Source: Nitzschia sp. pyKryTriq1
Taxonomy: Eukaryota; Bacillariophyta; Bacillariophyceae; Bacillariales; Bacillariaceae
Direction: 5' to 3'
DNA: 64,000 nucleotides
Assembly (NCBI GenBank): GCA_956465555.1
Contig: OY101129.1
Span: 1,240,001 to 1,304,000 of the forward strand
The notes beneath the pieces were generated by a model that ran no database searches, was not told the origin of the DNA, and saw nothing but the letters and a program-made list of their open reading frames with translations. The translations under genes and the position numbers were made by a program. Below are positions 23,369 through 34,252 of the stretch, one piece after another; the stretch's first letter is position 1; each line of letters begins with the position of its first letter.

Positions 23369-23774
23369 TAGTAATTAGTATACAGTGCTACAGTACAGTA
23401 CCAGTAGTACAACCGAATTCGTACAAGGATCTGATCTACAGGTACACTACGGTAATAGTAGAGTAGTATCAATGTCACATGTCGTATCCGTATTATCGTC
23501 ACTACTTATTGCGCTTCGATACTCTAGTAGTAGTAGTACTGTTTTTAGTAGTACACGTACCATCGAGGTTGTTGTGAATGATTATTATTTATTAGTCGAC
23601 TATAGTACTACTACTACTACTACTAACAGTAGTTGTCGTATTGGTGAAATGAGTCTTATTCGTATGCTAGTAGTAGTAGTAGTACATTATTATAGTGTGA
23701 GATAGTATAGTATAGTATAGTATAGGTATACTATTAGTATACCTATAGTTCAGGGTTCATGGTATGGCTGGCGG
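23369..23774. other. Spacer between convergent genes, TAG repeats and a hairpin
   Basis: TAG/CTA runs (23520-23680) and a perfect 12-bp inverted repeat (23722-23746). No gene seen. Confidence 0.6.
23722..23746. repeat. Perfect inverted repeat, 12-bp arms, 1-nt loop
   Basis: ATAGGTATACTA, T, TAGTATACCTAT. It lies 29 bp beyond the stop of the minus-strand gene and about 350 bp beyond the stop of the plus-strand gene. It could be a 3'-UTR hairpin or simply part of the TATAG microsatellite that precedes it. Confidence 0.75.
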
Positions 23775-24629
23775 TTAGCAGCAAGTCCGTTGGCGAACCT
23801 TTCGACTGGTGTTGTGGTGGTTGTGGTTGTGGCCATGGTTCTTGCTGTCTTCCAGAGAGTCTTCGTCGTCCGAGACGGTTCTGGGGCGCTTATGAACATG
23901 AGAGGGTGATGCTGATGCTGATGCTGATGATGTCGCATCAGGCGCGGTCTGAAGGACTGATGGAGCATTTGTATGAGGTTGGTTTTGGTGGTGGTTATAC
24001 TGATGGGGGAGGATCGACGACGACAACAACGATGACGACGACAACAACGATGACGATGAACTTTTCAAGACCTCCAACAGAAGAGGTTGGTACGTCTCCA
24101 AGTAATCAAGGCAGGCCAACAGAAGCGATCGCGCCAAGAAGGTTTCGGAGCAACACTGCGACACCATGGCGACGGTATCGGCGTTGCATCCGGCGCGGTA
24201 GGCTACCAGTACGCACTGCACGGCGACGGCGATGGTGCAGGAGGCCGGCAAACCACCTTCTTCTCCTTCTCCTTCTTCCTCCTCCTCCGATACCAAAAGG
24301 TGCTCGATCCCTCGCGGCTCGAATGCATCAGTGCGGATCCGTTGTTGTTTATTCTGACGGACACACTCTCGGATTTCCTTCTTGAAGAGCCGATAATCGT
24401 TTCGGCAGTACCATATGTTTTCTCGATCTTTTTCCACGTCAATCAAAGAGTCAAATAAGACTTGCTGGGTAATCATTTCGGCGGGGGCGAATCGCACCTT
24501 GCGGCGGCGGCGGTCCTGCTGCTGTTTCTCCTTTTCGCTGCCGCTGATGCTGCTGCTGGTCATACCTGATGTTGTTGTTGTTGTTGTTGTTGTTGCTATT
24601 GGTGGTGTAGCTGGATCCAAAGGCGGCAT
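23775..24629 (-). CDS. Diatom-type conserved protein of unknown function
   Basis: Single exon, 284 aa, ATG at 24629. The core has a pattern I associate with a family common in diatom genomes: a basic block then KVRFAPAE, a Trp-Tyr motif (ENIWYCRNDYRLFKKEI) and RGIEHLL about 30 residues later. The second half holds a hydrophobic, Cys/Ala-rich helix (AVAVQCVLVAYRAGC) and FLARSLLLACLDYLETYQP, then poly-Ser, His/Asn-rich and basic stretches ending KVRQRTCC. No catalytic motif is seen. The biochemical role is unknown; family membership is from memory of the motif pattern and is not proven. Confidence 0.65.
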   Translation of the reverse strand: MPPLDPATPPIATTTTTTTTSGMTSSSISGSEKEKQQQDRRRRKVRFAPAEMITQQVLFDSLIDVEKDRENIWYCRNDYRLFKKEIRECVRQNKQQRIRTDAFEPRGIEHLLVSEEEEEGEGEEGGLPASCTIAVAVQCVLVAYRAGCNADTVAMVSQCCSETFLARSLLLACLDYLETYQPLLLEVLKSSSSSLLSSSSLLSSSILPHQYNHHQNQPHTNAPSVLQTAPDATSSASASASPSHVHKRPRTVSDDEDSLEDSKNHGHNHNHHNTSRKVRQRTCC

Positions 24630-25119
24630 CTTGACAATACTCTATTCTACGAGTATATTATTATTAGAGGATGAAACGGCAGAGATGTGGCGCCCTCCCT
24701 GTTGTGCTATTTTTAATGGCTTTGTATGCGGCTGGATAGATGACGACTATGAATACGACCGTACTTCTTAGTCTGCTAATACCGGTACTGGTAGTCTACA
24801 CGATGATACGAGGCGTGGCGTTTTGATAAAAAAAAAAGTGCATACTAACTGTACCATGATACAATAGTGCTGGTCGTGTGATGTTGTGTTACAGTAGTGC
24901 TGGTCGTGTTGTATGTGTCGTCGGAGAATTCAGAAGGCTTCGGCAGAGTCTCGAAAAGAGGCCCTGCCCGCTGCGTTTTCATCCTCTTGTTCTTTTCTCC
25001 GTCCGAGACAAAAGTTTCTACCTATGCCCACGGAACTACACGTCAATCTAGACTATTAAATGAGTTTTTGCGTAACTGACGCACGAACGGGACGCACGGG
25101 CCTGTTGCTAACTGTACCG

Positions 25120-25580
25120 GAGCGAGCTGTACAGTGCAGTACCAGGTATCGTACAAGTACCGGTACTTTACAGACAGAACACAGTACCGTACTGTACCCA
25201 GGTTCGCCCAACACCCCGCGCCGGGCGGGTGTGTGAGACTCCGTCTGTATCCGTCTATCAGGCTGTACCGCTGGTACGGTACTTGGGTAGTGTACGGTGT
25301 ATGCGGTACCCAGTACGGTAGATAGTAGCCATCTTCTGCAGCTACAGTACATAGCTTGGGCGGGAGCGATCTCTTCTTCTCTTTCTTCCTCCACGTATAG
25401 TCGTACAATACACGTACTGTACCTTGTACTGTACTGGTGCACTACAAGTACTGTACTGTGTACCGGTACACTACAAGTACTGTACTGCGGTACAGTACTG
25501 TACCAGTACCTGGTATCAGCAGGTACAGTACTTTACCCATCGTAGAGTACCTGGTACTCGTAGTGTAAAGTACTCGCACA
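25120..25580. repeat. GTAC-palindrome cluster
   Basis: Overlapping words such as GTACTGTAC, GTACCGGTAC, CAGTACTG and GTACCTGGTAC recur every few bases. GTAC is far commoner than chance. One stretch is a direct duplication: ACTACAAGTACTGTACTG occurs at about 25441 and 25470. The block could fold into many alternative hairpins. Smaller clusters lie at 5890-5960, 14225-14310 and 16495-16560. Confidence 0.75.
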
Positions 25581-25714
25581 ATGGCAGGTATCATTATTGC
25601 TGGCGGAAGCAGCAAGACACGTGCGTGCGTCGCAGAAACACTAAAACTTCCGGCGCTATTCTCTTACTCTACCGTACTACTTGCTACGGTCCAGTACCAG
25701 TACACTACTCTAGG

Positions 25715-25815
25715 ATGTTCAAGTTGTTGTCCTCTCCGACAGCTGTTCATATCTAAGCCCCACCTTGAACACACTGAATTCCCCCGACGTTTGGAAATTC
25801 TTCTCCGAAATCTCG
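25715..25815 (+). repeat. 101-bp repeat, copy 1
   Basis: Begins ATGTTCAAGTTG, shares CCCCACCTTGAACA in the middle and ends GGAAATTCTTCTCCGAAATC-type sequence. It aligns along its length with the copy at 25931-26031, roughly three bases in four identical by eye. The two copies lie 216 bp apart. Confidence 0.75.
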
Positions 25816-25930
25816 CTTCGTGCGTGTAGTTTGTACCGTACCGTAGTACAGTACAACAACCACTGTACTAAAATAATCGACACAACATTCTTATTATTTA
25901 TTTTATACAGATTTGTAGAATAGAATGATA

Positions 25931-26031
25931 ATGTTCAAGTTGTCTAGTGTCGAACATCTGTTTGCATCTATGCCCCACCTTGAACATATGCACTTCTCCC
26001 CGCCGGTTGGAAATTCTTCTCTGAAATCTCG
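25931..26031 (+). repeat. 101-bp repeat, copy 2
   Basis: Partner of 25715-25815, same length and orientation. The start (ATGTTCAAGTTG), centre (GCCCCACCTTGAACA) and end (GGAAATTCTTCT, GAAATCTCG) are best kept, suggesting an old tandem duplication with intact outer motifs. Confidence 0.75.
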
Positions 26032-26252
26032 GCATTACTTTCTTTCTGTGTGTGCTTGACCACGCACGACCGCACGCCCGCACGCACGCACCCTTCGCAC
26101 CCTCGCAATAACCGACCCGTTGCTGCTTTTCTTTTCTTGCTTCATCAACCGAACTGAACTGAACCGAACCGACCAAACTGTACTTCAGTGGCATGGCATG
26201 GGTACAACAGCCAGTATATTTTTTAATCATAGGCACAAGAATATAAGCAGTA

Positions 26253-26283
<31 letters not shown>

Positions 26284-26386
26284 GAAGAAGAAGAAGAAGT
26301 CGCAACAACAACCAAAATCCTGATACCATCAGCAGGACGTTTTGTATAATATAATACTGCAGTATACTTGTAGTATTAGTAGGATA

Positions 26387-27317
26387 ATGATATCCGACAA
26401 TAATATTATGATCACGAGTACTACTCCGTGCACAAAGACTGCCCATGCTGCCGCCGGTATTACAAGTACTACTAGTAGTAGTAGTAGTAGCAGCCCTACT
26501 ACTACTACTACTACTACTACTACTAGTGCTACTTGTTCGTGTCGCCATCAGCAAGAACCAGGAGCAGCAGCACAAGAAAAAGAAGGAGGAGGAGGCAGAG
26601 GACAATGTCCGGCTTGCATCATCGCGATGATGAACAGCAGGAGGAGCAACAGCAACAGCAACGACAACAGCAACGAAAATGCGATTATGAAGACTAATAA
26701 TATCAAACTAACAACAGCAGCAGCAGCAGCAGCAGCAACAACAAGTGATGGTGCCGCTGGTCAAGGAGGAGGAAGAAGCACGACGCAGCAGCAGCAGCAG
26801 GGTCTTATTAATATTCAAGACGATTATTCGGATTTGGCTCCATTCATGGGTCTCTACAAGGACTACCACCACCACCCCCACCACGCTACTACTACTACGA
26901 CTAGTAGTAGTACGGCGAGTAAGAATACCAGTACCAGTACCAGTAAAAGAAGTACTACTGGTATTGGAACTGGTACCACCCATCAAGAAGAACGGCCTCT
27001 CAAAGTACGAAAGCTCTGTGATATTATTACTCGTACGAGTAGTTCTGCTGCTGAAGCTCCTGCTGCTGAAGCTCCTGCTGCTGAAGCTCCTGCTGCTGAA
27101 GCTCCTGCTGCTGATGCTCCTGCTGAAGCACCGACAGAAACCGCAAATGCAGCAGCACAAGCAGCAGCACAAGCAGCAGCACAAGCAGCAGCACAAGCAC
27201 AAGGTCTAATATTACAAGAACAAGATGGTGGTGGTGGTGGTGAAGCAGTACAGCAAGTACTAGCTGCCGCCCGCGCGTCGTCTCTTCCACTCATTTTGAT
27301 GGATCCTTCTTCTTCTT

Positions 27318-27354
<37 letters not shown>

Positions 27355-28315
27355 AAACAAGAATGATGAAACAACTGATGAAACAACAACAACAACAACC
27401 CCAACAAGAAGAAAGACATCATCATCATCATCATCATCTCTTTCTCCGACGAATAATAATACCCAGCAGCAGCAGCAGCAGCACAAGCAGTCCAGTCCAG
27501 TGCTGTTGGGACCCTTGACGGAAGCCAACCTTCAAATGCATCAACATCGTTGTTCTGCTGCCTTGTTGTTGTTGAATCAGCAGCAGCAGCAGCATCAAAA
27601 TAATAATAACCACAACAACAACAACAACAACAACAACAACACAGAACCGATGATTCTTGGAATGATAATGCAAGGTGGACAGCAGCAGCAACAAGAACAA
27701 GAACAACAACAACAACAACAACAACAAGAACAACATCAACAAGAACAACAACAACAGACGGAAGAAGAACCCGAAACAGACTATGACAAAGAATCCTTGG
27801 CTTCGACATCGATTCTTCGATCGATAACAAGACCAAGCCGTAAGAACAAGGATCGTGCTGCTGCTGGTCAGCATCCGCCGGATCCCCAAACAAGAACAAG
27901 AACGACAACAACAACAACAACAACAACAAGTCATCATCATTGTACTAGTGCTACTTCTTGTAGTTGCGATGACGACGACGACGACGATGGGATTACCAGC
28001 AGTGGTCCGAGTGACAATTGTTATAATAGCAGTGATGATGATGATGATGATGATGATGCTCATGATGATAACAAAGACGACGACGACGACGACAAGAGTT
28101 CATTTTCTTCGGCACCCAGTACCGTATCCTTACCTCTTTCGGCATTTACCATTGCGTCTTCCTCATCATCATCATCGTCGTCGGCGTCATCTTCGGACGA
28201 CGATCAACAACAACAACAACAACACGACCACAAGAAGAAGAACCCCAATGAGGAAACGAAGAAAATGAGAATGATGTCCTCATCCTGCAAGAAGCGTCCT
28301 CATGATGCGCCCTAG
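26387..28315 (+). CDS. Low-complexity protein rich in Gln, Asp, Ser and Ala, function unknown
   Basis: Single exon, 642 aa from the ATG at 26387 (the frame is open slightly further upstream but without an ATG). Most of the protein is homopeptide runs: Thr, Ser, Ala, Gln, Asn, Asp, and five tandem AAEAP-type repeats followed by four AAAQ units. Islands that look constrained are DDYSDLAPFMGLYKDY, ERPLKVRKLCDII, LPLILMDPSSSSDDDD, SPVLLGPLTEANLQMHQHRC and ETDYDKESLASTSILRSITR. This make-up suggests an intrinsically disordered nuclear or regulatory protein, an inference only. The persistence of a 1.9-kb open frame through microsatellites argues for coding. Other frames of the same repeats are also open, so the strand choice rests on the islands and on the codon-level variation within the runs. 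Confidence 0.5.
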
Positions 28316-28352
28316 CTAGCTAATAGCTAGCCTAGCTAGCTAGCTAGCTATG
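28311..28352. repeat. CTAGCTAG repeat at a gene 3' end
   Basis: CTAGCTAGCTAATAG followed by more CTAG units starts on the stop codon of the preceding gene. This is the same arrangement as at the HSF stop. Confidence 0.8.
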
Positions 28353-28504
28353 CCTCGTACTAGTACTTAGTACTAGTACTACTAGTAGTATAGTATCCAT
28401 ACATGCACAACAGATTCCATCCTTCCTTCCTTCTTTCCTTCCTTCCTTTTAATTCACAACTATTTAATTATCGTTTTGAATTAGTAGAGTACTACGAATC
28501 ATCA

Positions 28505-30236
28505 TCAATCAGAATCCATCGGGATTGGAATCCGTTCCAATACGGCAAGATATCCATCCCGTTTCTCTTCTCGGGAATTGGGAGCCGCCGGAGCTTGGAG
28601 TAATTGAAATCCGCATAATGATGATGATGACGATGATAATGCTTCCAGTTCGGCAGTCGTCGGCAAGCCACGTGGTACCATGACGGGATTGTTACGGACT
28701 TGATTCAGGACGTGGGAAGCTCCCTGAGGATGCATAATGACACAGACACCATAATCTTTGAGTAGTTCGTGCGCCTTGGGCAAGGTCGCTTCCATCATAT
28801 CGGGCAGATCATGGAGCGAAGAACAAAATAGTATAGCATCAAACTTTTGATTCGATTCTTCTTCTTGTTTGTTTTCGTTTTCTTGGTCGTTTTCGTTTTC
28901 TTTTGATGCTGCTGCTTCTGATGGTGGTGGAGTATCAATATCATTATAATGGTACGTAGAGAGGAAATCACCCACTTGAAAATGACATTGTGGATACCGT
29001 TGTTGCGCATTCCGAATCATTTCGGGTGACAAATCAATTCCATGGATTTGATCATCACCGCCATCTTTGAGACCGGCCTTGTGTAAAAAGGGAACCAAGA
29101 CTCCAAATCCACAACCGACATCCAATACCTTGATATTTGTATTATTCGTATTATCATTGTTGTCTTTGTCTTTGTTATCGTTGTTGTTGTTGTTGTTCCT
29201 GTTCCGGATGTTCAAAGCATGTTGAACTGCCACATCACAACCCTTTTGGACTCGTTTCTGAATATCGGCAGGCATTTCTCCTGTAATGGAACGTGCGGCC
29301 TTGGCATCGGCACTAGCATCCCACTGAAGGGTATATTAAATCAAGTCAAGTCAAGTCAAGATATGTCAAGTCAAGATAAGTCAAGTCAAGTCAAGTCAAG
29401 TCAAGATGAGGCAAGTCAAGATAAGTCAAGTCAAAGATAAGTCAAGTCAAAGATAAGGATCAGAAAAGATAAAATGAGGATCAGAAAAGACAAGATGCGT
29501 TAGAAGGAGACTACTACGTACAAGCCAAGCCGCAACCCAATGAACATGTGAATATATATATATATGAATAATATATACGTACTGTGGCTTGTTGAATGAG
29601 ATTATGAAGATCTCGTTCCGACAAGTTGTGTTCCGCAAAGATTCGATCCAATTCCATTTGCGCACGTTTCGCACCTTCCATTTCTTCCACGGCAATCTGG
29701 GTCGTTTGTTGCCATAGGTTCATTTGATCGACGCGACGATTCCATTGCGTCAATTGAACATGGATTTGGAATGCCAGTTGGACATGGGGTGGTTGCGATT
29801 GTAACATGGCATCAATCTTTTGTTGTGTGGCACGAGCAATCTCTTGTGGCGTCGTGCCACCGTACGTCTTTTCCAGCTGCTTCAACACTTGTTTCTTACT
29901 GCTGGGCGGTGGTTTCTTACTCTTACTCTTGTTCTTGTTCGTGTTACTACTACTACTACTACTACTGGAAGATCCACCAAAGCCTTTGGCGGCTTGCAGA
30001 CGAATCGTCGTCGGTAATAATACTCGGCGCACGTGTTGCTGCTGCTGCTGCTGCTGCTGTTGCTGCTGCCGCAACTGCTGCTGCTGCTGCTGGAACCCTG
30101 CTTGCACATCCTTCACCGAAATGAGAAGGAGAAGGAGAAGAAGAACCAGCATCGGCATCATTGGCCGACCACGACGCTGTTGATGTTGATGTTGATGTTG
30201 ATGGCTGCTGCTGCTCATCTTTGCATTCTTCGACAT
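28505..30236 (-). CDS. SAM-dependent methyltransferase with N-terminal signal or targeting sequence
   Basis: Exon 1 is 29583-30236 and exon 2 28505-29323. The phase-0 intron 29324-29582 (GTACGT...TTCAG) joins NLIQQAT to WDASADAKAARSITGEMP. The product is 490 aa. After a His/Gln/Arg leader lies a strong hydrophobic core (MLVLLLLLLLISV, 29-41), cleavable after VQA, then poly-Gln. This indicates entry to the ER or, in a diatom, possibly to the plastid. Residues 100-218 are helical. The catalytic domain has motif I VLDVGCGFG (284-292), an acidic IHGIDLSPEMI motif II, and KFDAILFCSSLHDLPD as motif IV, a class I Rossmann methyltransferase of the Methyltransf_11/25 type. The substrate is unknown. 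An Asn/Asp run sits just before motif I. The intron holds a (TCAAG)n satellite. Confidence 0.85.
29339..29455. repeat. (TCAAG)n satellite within an intron
   Basis: About 20 TCAAG units, with interspersed ATAAG and ATATG variants, fill the centre of the methyltransferase intron. Confidence 0.9.
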
Positions 30237-31088
30237 GTGGTATAATAGGCGTATAGATTATTATGTACGTACACTGATGGTAATAATAGTCGCAGCAATG
30301 GTAAGATTTGGTGTTTGGTGCGTGTACTGTATTTGGAGTGAAACGCATCTATTTCACGCATCACGCTCGCGCGTCATCGTCGGTCTCGTCGATGTGTTGT
30401 TGTTGTCGTTGGACCAAGTACTGTAGTGTGACCCTGTCGACCTTGGGTCCAGTTAGTCCGAACTTCGGCCGACGAACCTACGCGGACGTTTCTTGTCAAG
30501 AACGTCAACGGAGGAGGAGTGATTCATTCAGTCGTCGTAATCCTCGTCGTCGTCTTCATCTGTCATCTACCGTACCTGGTACACGTATGGGCTGCGAGAC
30601 GCAGAAGAATCGGTCGATGAAAGGACCAGGCAGCGTCGTCGCGTGGACACTACTATCTGCCGACCACACAAAGAAAGGCCAACACTGGGCCAACATACAA
30701 AGGTTGTTTTTAAGAGGTCTATCTAAGAGGAGAAAGAGTCGTCATCGAAGCATACAAAGCACGTTCACATACATAATATATGTAATACAGGAAACATCAG
30801 GAATCTTCTGCTTCCAAAACTTGGGATATTCACAACTGAAACGAATATAATATTGTGTATCATTATTATTTCATTTTATCCATCACCGACCACGAGGGCA
30901 CCAACGAGACAGACAACATATTATATGAATATTCGGACTACAAGTACTTCAGTACAGGAGTATATGATGTTATCACGAAACAATCTTCGCTTCGCTTCGC
31001 TTTTGACGTCGTCGTAGTAGTTGTCTGCTAATTTGCCGGGCCGGACCGGGGATCGAAGGGGTATCAGAAAACGGAATTATCACCGCAT
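30237..31088. other. Spacer between divergent genes, no gene seen
   Basis: The plus strand has a 180-codon open frame (30308-30850), but it starts without context, has no recognisable domain and lacks the homopeptide pattern of neighbouring genes. I treat it as chance. Promoters of the methyltransferase and the 7TM gene should lie here. Confidence 0.45.
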
Positions 31089-32737
31089 ATGGCAATCATG
31101 ACGGATGAGGAGCGGGCAACACCACCACCACCACCACCACCACCCTTTGACGTTGTTATTGGACAGCAGGAACCCCTCTTTACCAGACGTCAAGAGACGA
31201 TTCTGATCGTAATTCCGTACTTTTCTGGCCCCATCTCAATGATTTGCTCATTGGTGATTGTGAAAATGATTTTGTGCGATCCAACAACAACAACAACAAG
31301 AAGAAGAAAACAAAAGTTGAAATCGATTTATCATCGAATCCTATTGATCATGAGCCTCCTGGATATTATCAACAGTATCAACATGTCCTTGTCCGGCCTT
31401 ATCATTCCGGAAGAATACGGGAGATTTGGGGGTCATGGAACGATAGCAACGTGCGAAATGAACGGATTTCTTTTGCAGGTGGGAGTGTGCGTGGCTCTGT
31501 TCAATCTCAGTTTGTGCATCTATTACACTCTTGTCATTGTCTACGAGTGGACGCCCCAACGAATTCAAAAGTCTAGATTTGAGCCAGTGGCCTTTGCCAT
31601 TTCCTTTTTCTATCCCATGATATTTGCAATCCTTGGTCTGGCGTTGGATAGCTTTAATCCAATGCTCAGTCTGCCGGGTTGGTGCGGCTTTTCCGAAATG
31701 CCCTACCAATGCAATCTACAAGACGATCTCGAATGTATTCGTGGCAAAAATTACTTTTACGTCGAACTCCCCGGTCTGGTCATTCCTGCCATTGTCGTCT
31801 TTGTAGGGATCATTGTCTGTATGGTCATGATTCTGTACAAGGTTCGCAAACAAGAAAATTTAATGGAATCACGATATTCCATCCGAAGAACAACAGGAAC
31901 AGGAGGAGGAACAGGAACGGGAGGAGGAGATATCCTCACGACCAGCAATCCGTCCAGCAATGATCGATCGTCTCTTGATAACTCATCAAGAAGCGGCGAA
32001 ACCACCACCACAAGGAGAATACATCATCACAGTGTCACCAACAATGGTGAACGCACCAAGCAAGCGTCGATTCAAGCGGCTCTGTATGCATCCGCGTACC
32101 TATTGACGGCCGTCATGCCCATCATTCAAGCCTTTACGGGAGCCTTTTTGGCCAACGATACGCCCCAATATCAAAATGTGTTTTTTGGAACGTGGATTTT
32201 GGTAGTATTATTGACCCCCCTTCAGGGACTTTGGAATATGATCATTTATATTCGGCCACGTTATGTCCGACTACGAGCGCAAAATCCCAACCTTTCGGCC
32301 TGGCGCATCGGTTATCTCGCCATCTTTTCTTCTGAAAAATCTCTACTACAAGTACGACGACGACAGCAGCAGCAGGATCGCGGCCGGTGTACTAGTAGTG
32401 CTGGTGCTGCTGGTGCTGCCGGCAGCAGTAAAATATTCCGTCGTAGCAGCCAGAACGTAAAAAGTTCCGAATTCTTTTGGAGAAAAGAACAAGAACACGA
32501 CGAATCATCACTTGCTTTTTCACCATCCAACAACAACAACAACAACAACAACGATAACAACTTTATCAACGTCCCGCTGAAAAAGAATAAGAACAACGAC
32601 CAGCAGGCTTTGTTGCCGAGCCGTGGTCGTCTCCCGGCTTTTAACGGACGGTCCACAAGAACAATAAGCAATGCTGAAGAAGGCCTTCAGTCCATCGACG
32701 AGGAGGAGTTGGACGATGAGGAAGAATCTCTACCTTC

Positions 32738-32768
<31 letters not shown>

Positions 32769-32954
32769 TATAGCAATGATGATGATGATTATTATGATGA
32801 TAACGACGATGATAACGACGATGATGACGACGATGATGGTGATGGTGACGATTCTTCCTCCTCCTATGATGATGATCATCATCACGATTACGATGATGAT
32901 GATGATGATGATGATTCAGCCCCACCAGCAGAAATAGAAGAAGAACAATTTTGA
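31089..32954 (+). CDS. Seven-transmembrane receptor-like protein (GPCR-like)
   Basis: Single exon, 621 aa; ATG at 31089, with another at 31098. Seven hydrophobic segments can be counted: about 38-62, 84-108, 123-152, 163-185, 224-250, 330-352 and 360-385. A proline run lies ahead of TM1. Between TM2 and TM3 is CEMNGFL, and in the second outer loop CNLQDDLEC, giving a plausible TM3-loop disulphide. Topology and spacing resemble Dictyostelium cAMP-receptor-like or family-2-like GPCRs known from protists. The third inner loop is long and low complexity. The C-terminal 230 residues are cytosolic, Ser/Asn-rich and end in long Asp runs. It probably acts as a surface receptor; ligand and G protein coupling are unknown. 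Confidence 0.75.
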
Positions 32955-34252
32955 AAACAACTACTACCGTTACATCATCAGCGTGTCTAATGCTCTGCTC
33001 TGCTCTGCTCTGCTTGTCTCTTTGGTGGAACAAGACGCGGCATGGCAGCTGGTGCGGGTCGCCACCATTATTTGCGGACTTTTTCTCTCTTGAAGAATGA
33101 TGATGCTGATGATCATGTATACTGCTTCTTGCGGTACCACTACTACTAATGCCAATGATTATGATCGTGCAGCAATTCCGTTTCAAGATTAGATCATCAA
33201 GAGAGAAAAGGGATGGCAGCAGCAGCATTCTCCAGCAAGTTCTTAGTCCGTGTCAGTTGTTTTTCGCATTCTCGGGATTGGCGAGAATGATGACGACGAT
33301 GATGACGACGGGTGAGTCATAACTCGTATATCCGAGAAGGAAGACGCTGGTGAGTTCGGAAACGATAATACTAAAATACTCCTACGATGATTGTTGCTTA
33401 GCAGGATGTTAGTATGTTATCACCACTAAAATATCTACTGCCGAAAGAGTTATACCGAACCAACCATAATCGATGATGATCCAGAATAGTATGTTGGGCT
33501 TCTGATGAGTATTGTCATGATGGCGGAACCGGTACTGGAGTTGGAATTGTGAGGAAGATACAGACCGGTACAACCATGCTCCGACCGAGAATGAAAGATC
33601 CACTTTCTTCCTCGGGGAAACTTTGAATTCCCAGAGTAGAAGTACTACAATAGTGAGAAATGAGGTAGAAACGCTCTTTGCGCTGCAAAACGCGGTCAGA
33701 CGAACGCCACAACAACACGTCAGATAAAAAACGACAGAAAATAATCATTAGATTGAATGACGACGCAGGCGGAAGAACTCTAGAATGTGTTTGTCATTAT
33801 AGCCTCGGCGAACGCCAACCGCCTCTTTTTCGCTTCTTATTAAGACTATTTATGTTCGACATACAGTCGAAGCATTCATCATTCGTCTTCTTTTATCGAC
33901 GAGCTGGATGATAGTGGCTAGTGATAAAAAGATCGGAGAGTTTTTTTTATCCATTTCGGAAGGGGCTTATAGAGATCGTGGTTCGACTATGAAATTGTCG
34001 AATCGAATTCTTTTTCACTATGTATCTCAGTCCCGGAGATAGATTTCGATATTCTCTAAGGTTCGGCACCGGTATCGAACGTTCGTTTTTTCGGACGGAT
34101 AAATCAAACTGCGGAATATTCATTTAGAGAAAAGGATGTGCAGAGATTCGCTGATTGTGTGGTGAGTTCGGATAGCGACCGCATTCCAATCGTATCGGAC
34201 ACTCCCAAAAGTGCGAGAAGCTAGTAGTATTAGTGATAAAGCTCAAGAATTC
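32955..34252. other. Spacer, no gene seen
   Basis: A CTCTG run (32996-33014), GAT repeats near 33290 and an A/T-rich stretch with TCGAA-containing words (33940-34110) that is probably 5' flank of the next gene. No supported frame. Confidence 0.5.

Larger units (their letters stand above)
24630..26386. other. Spacer between divergent genes; GTAC palindromes and a repeat pair
   Basis: No supported gene. It contains a dense GTAC-palindrome block (25120-25580), a pair of diverged 101-bp repeats (25715 and 25931), and CAG/AAC/AAG runs (26240-26300) ahead of the next gene. Confidence 0.5.

Noticed and set aside
25898-26605. 235-codon minus-strand frame covering repeat copy 2
   Set aside because: It mixes poly-Ser/Ala microsatellite with the noncoding repeat, and the partner repeat does not keep an equivalent frame.
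26708-27929. Minus-strand poly-Cys and poly-Val frames opposite the low-complexity gene
   Set aside because: They arise from reverse reading of CAG, GAT and CAA runs.
30308-30850. 180-codon plus-strand frame
   Set aside because: No family, no start context, rich in rare Arg/Ser/Cys patterns; it looks like a chance frame in a promoter spacer.
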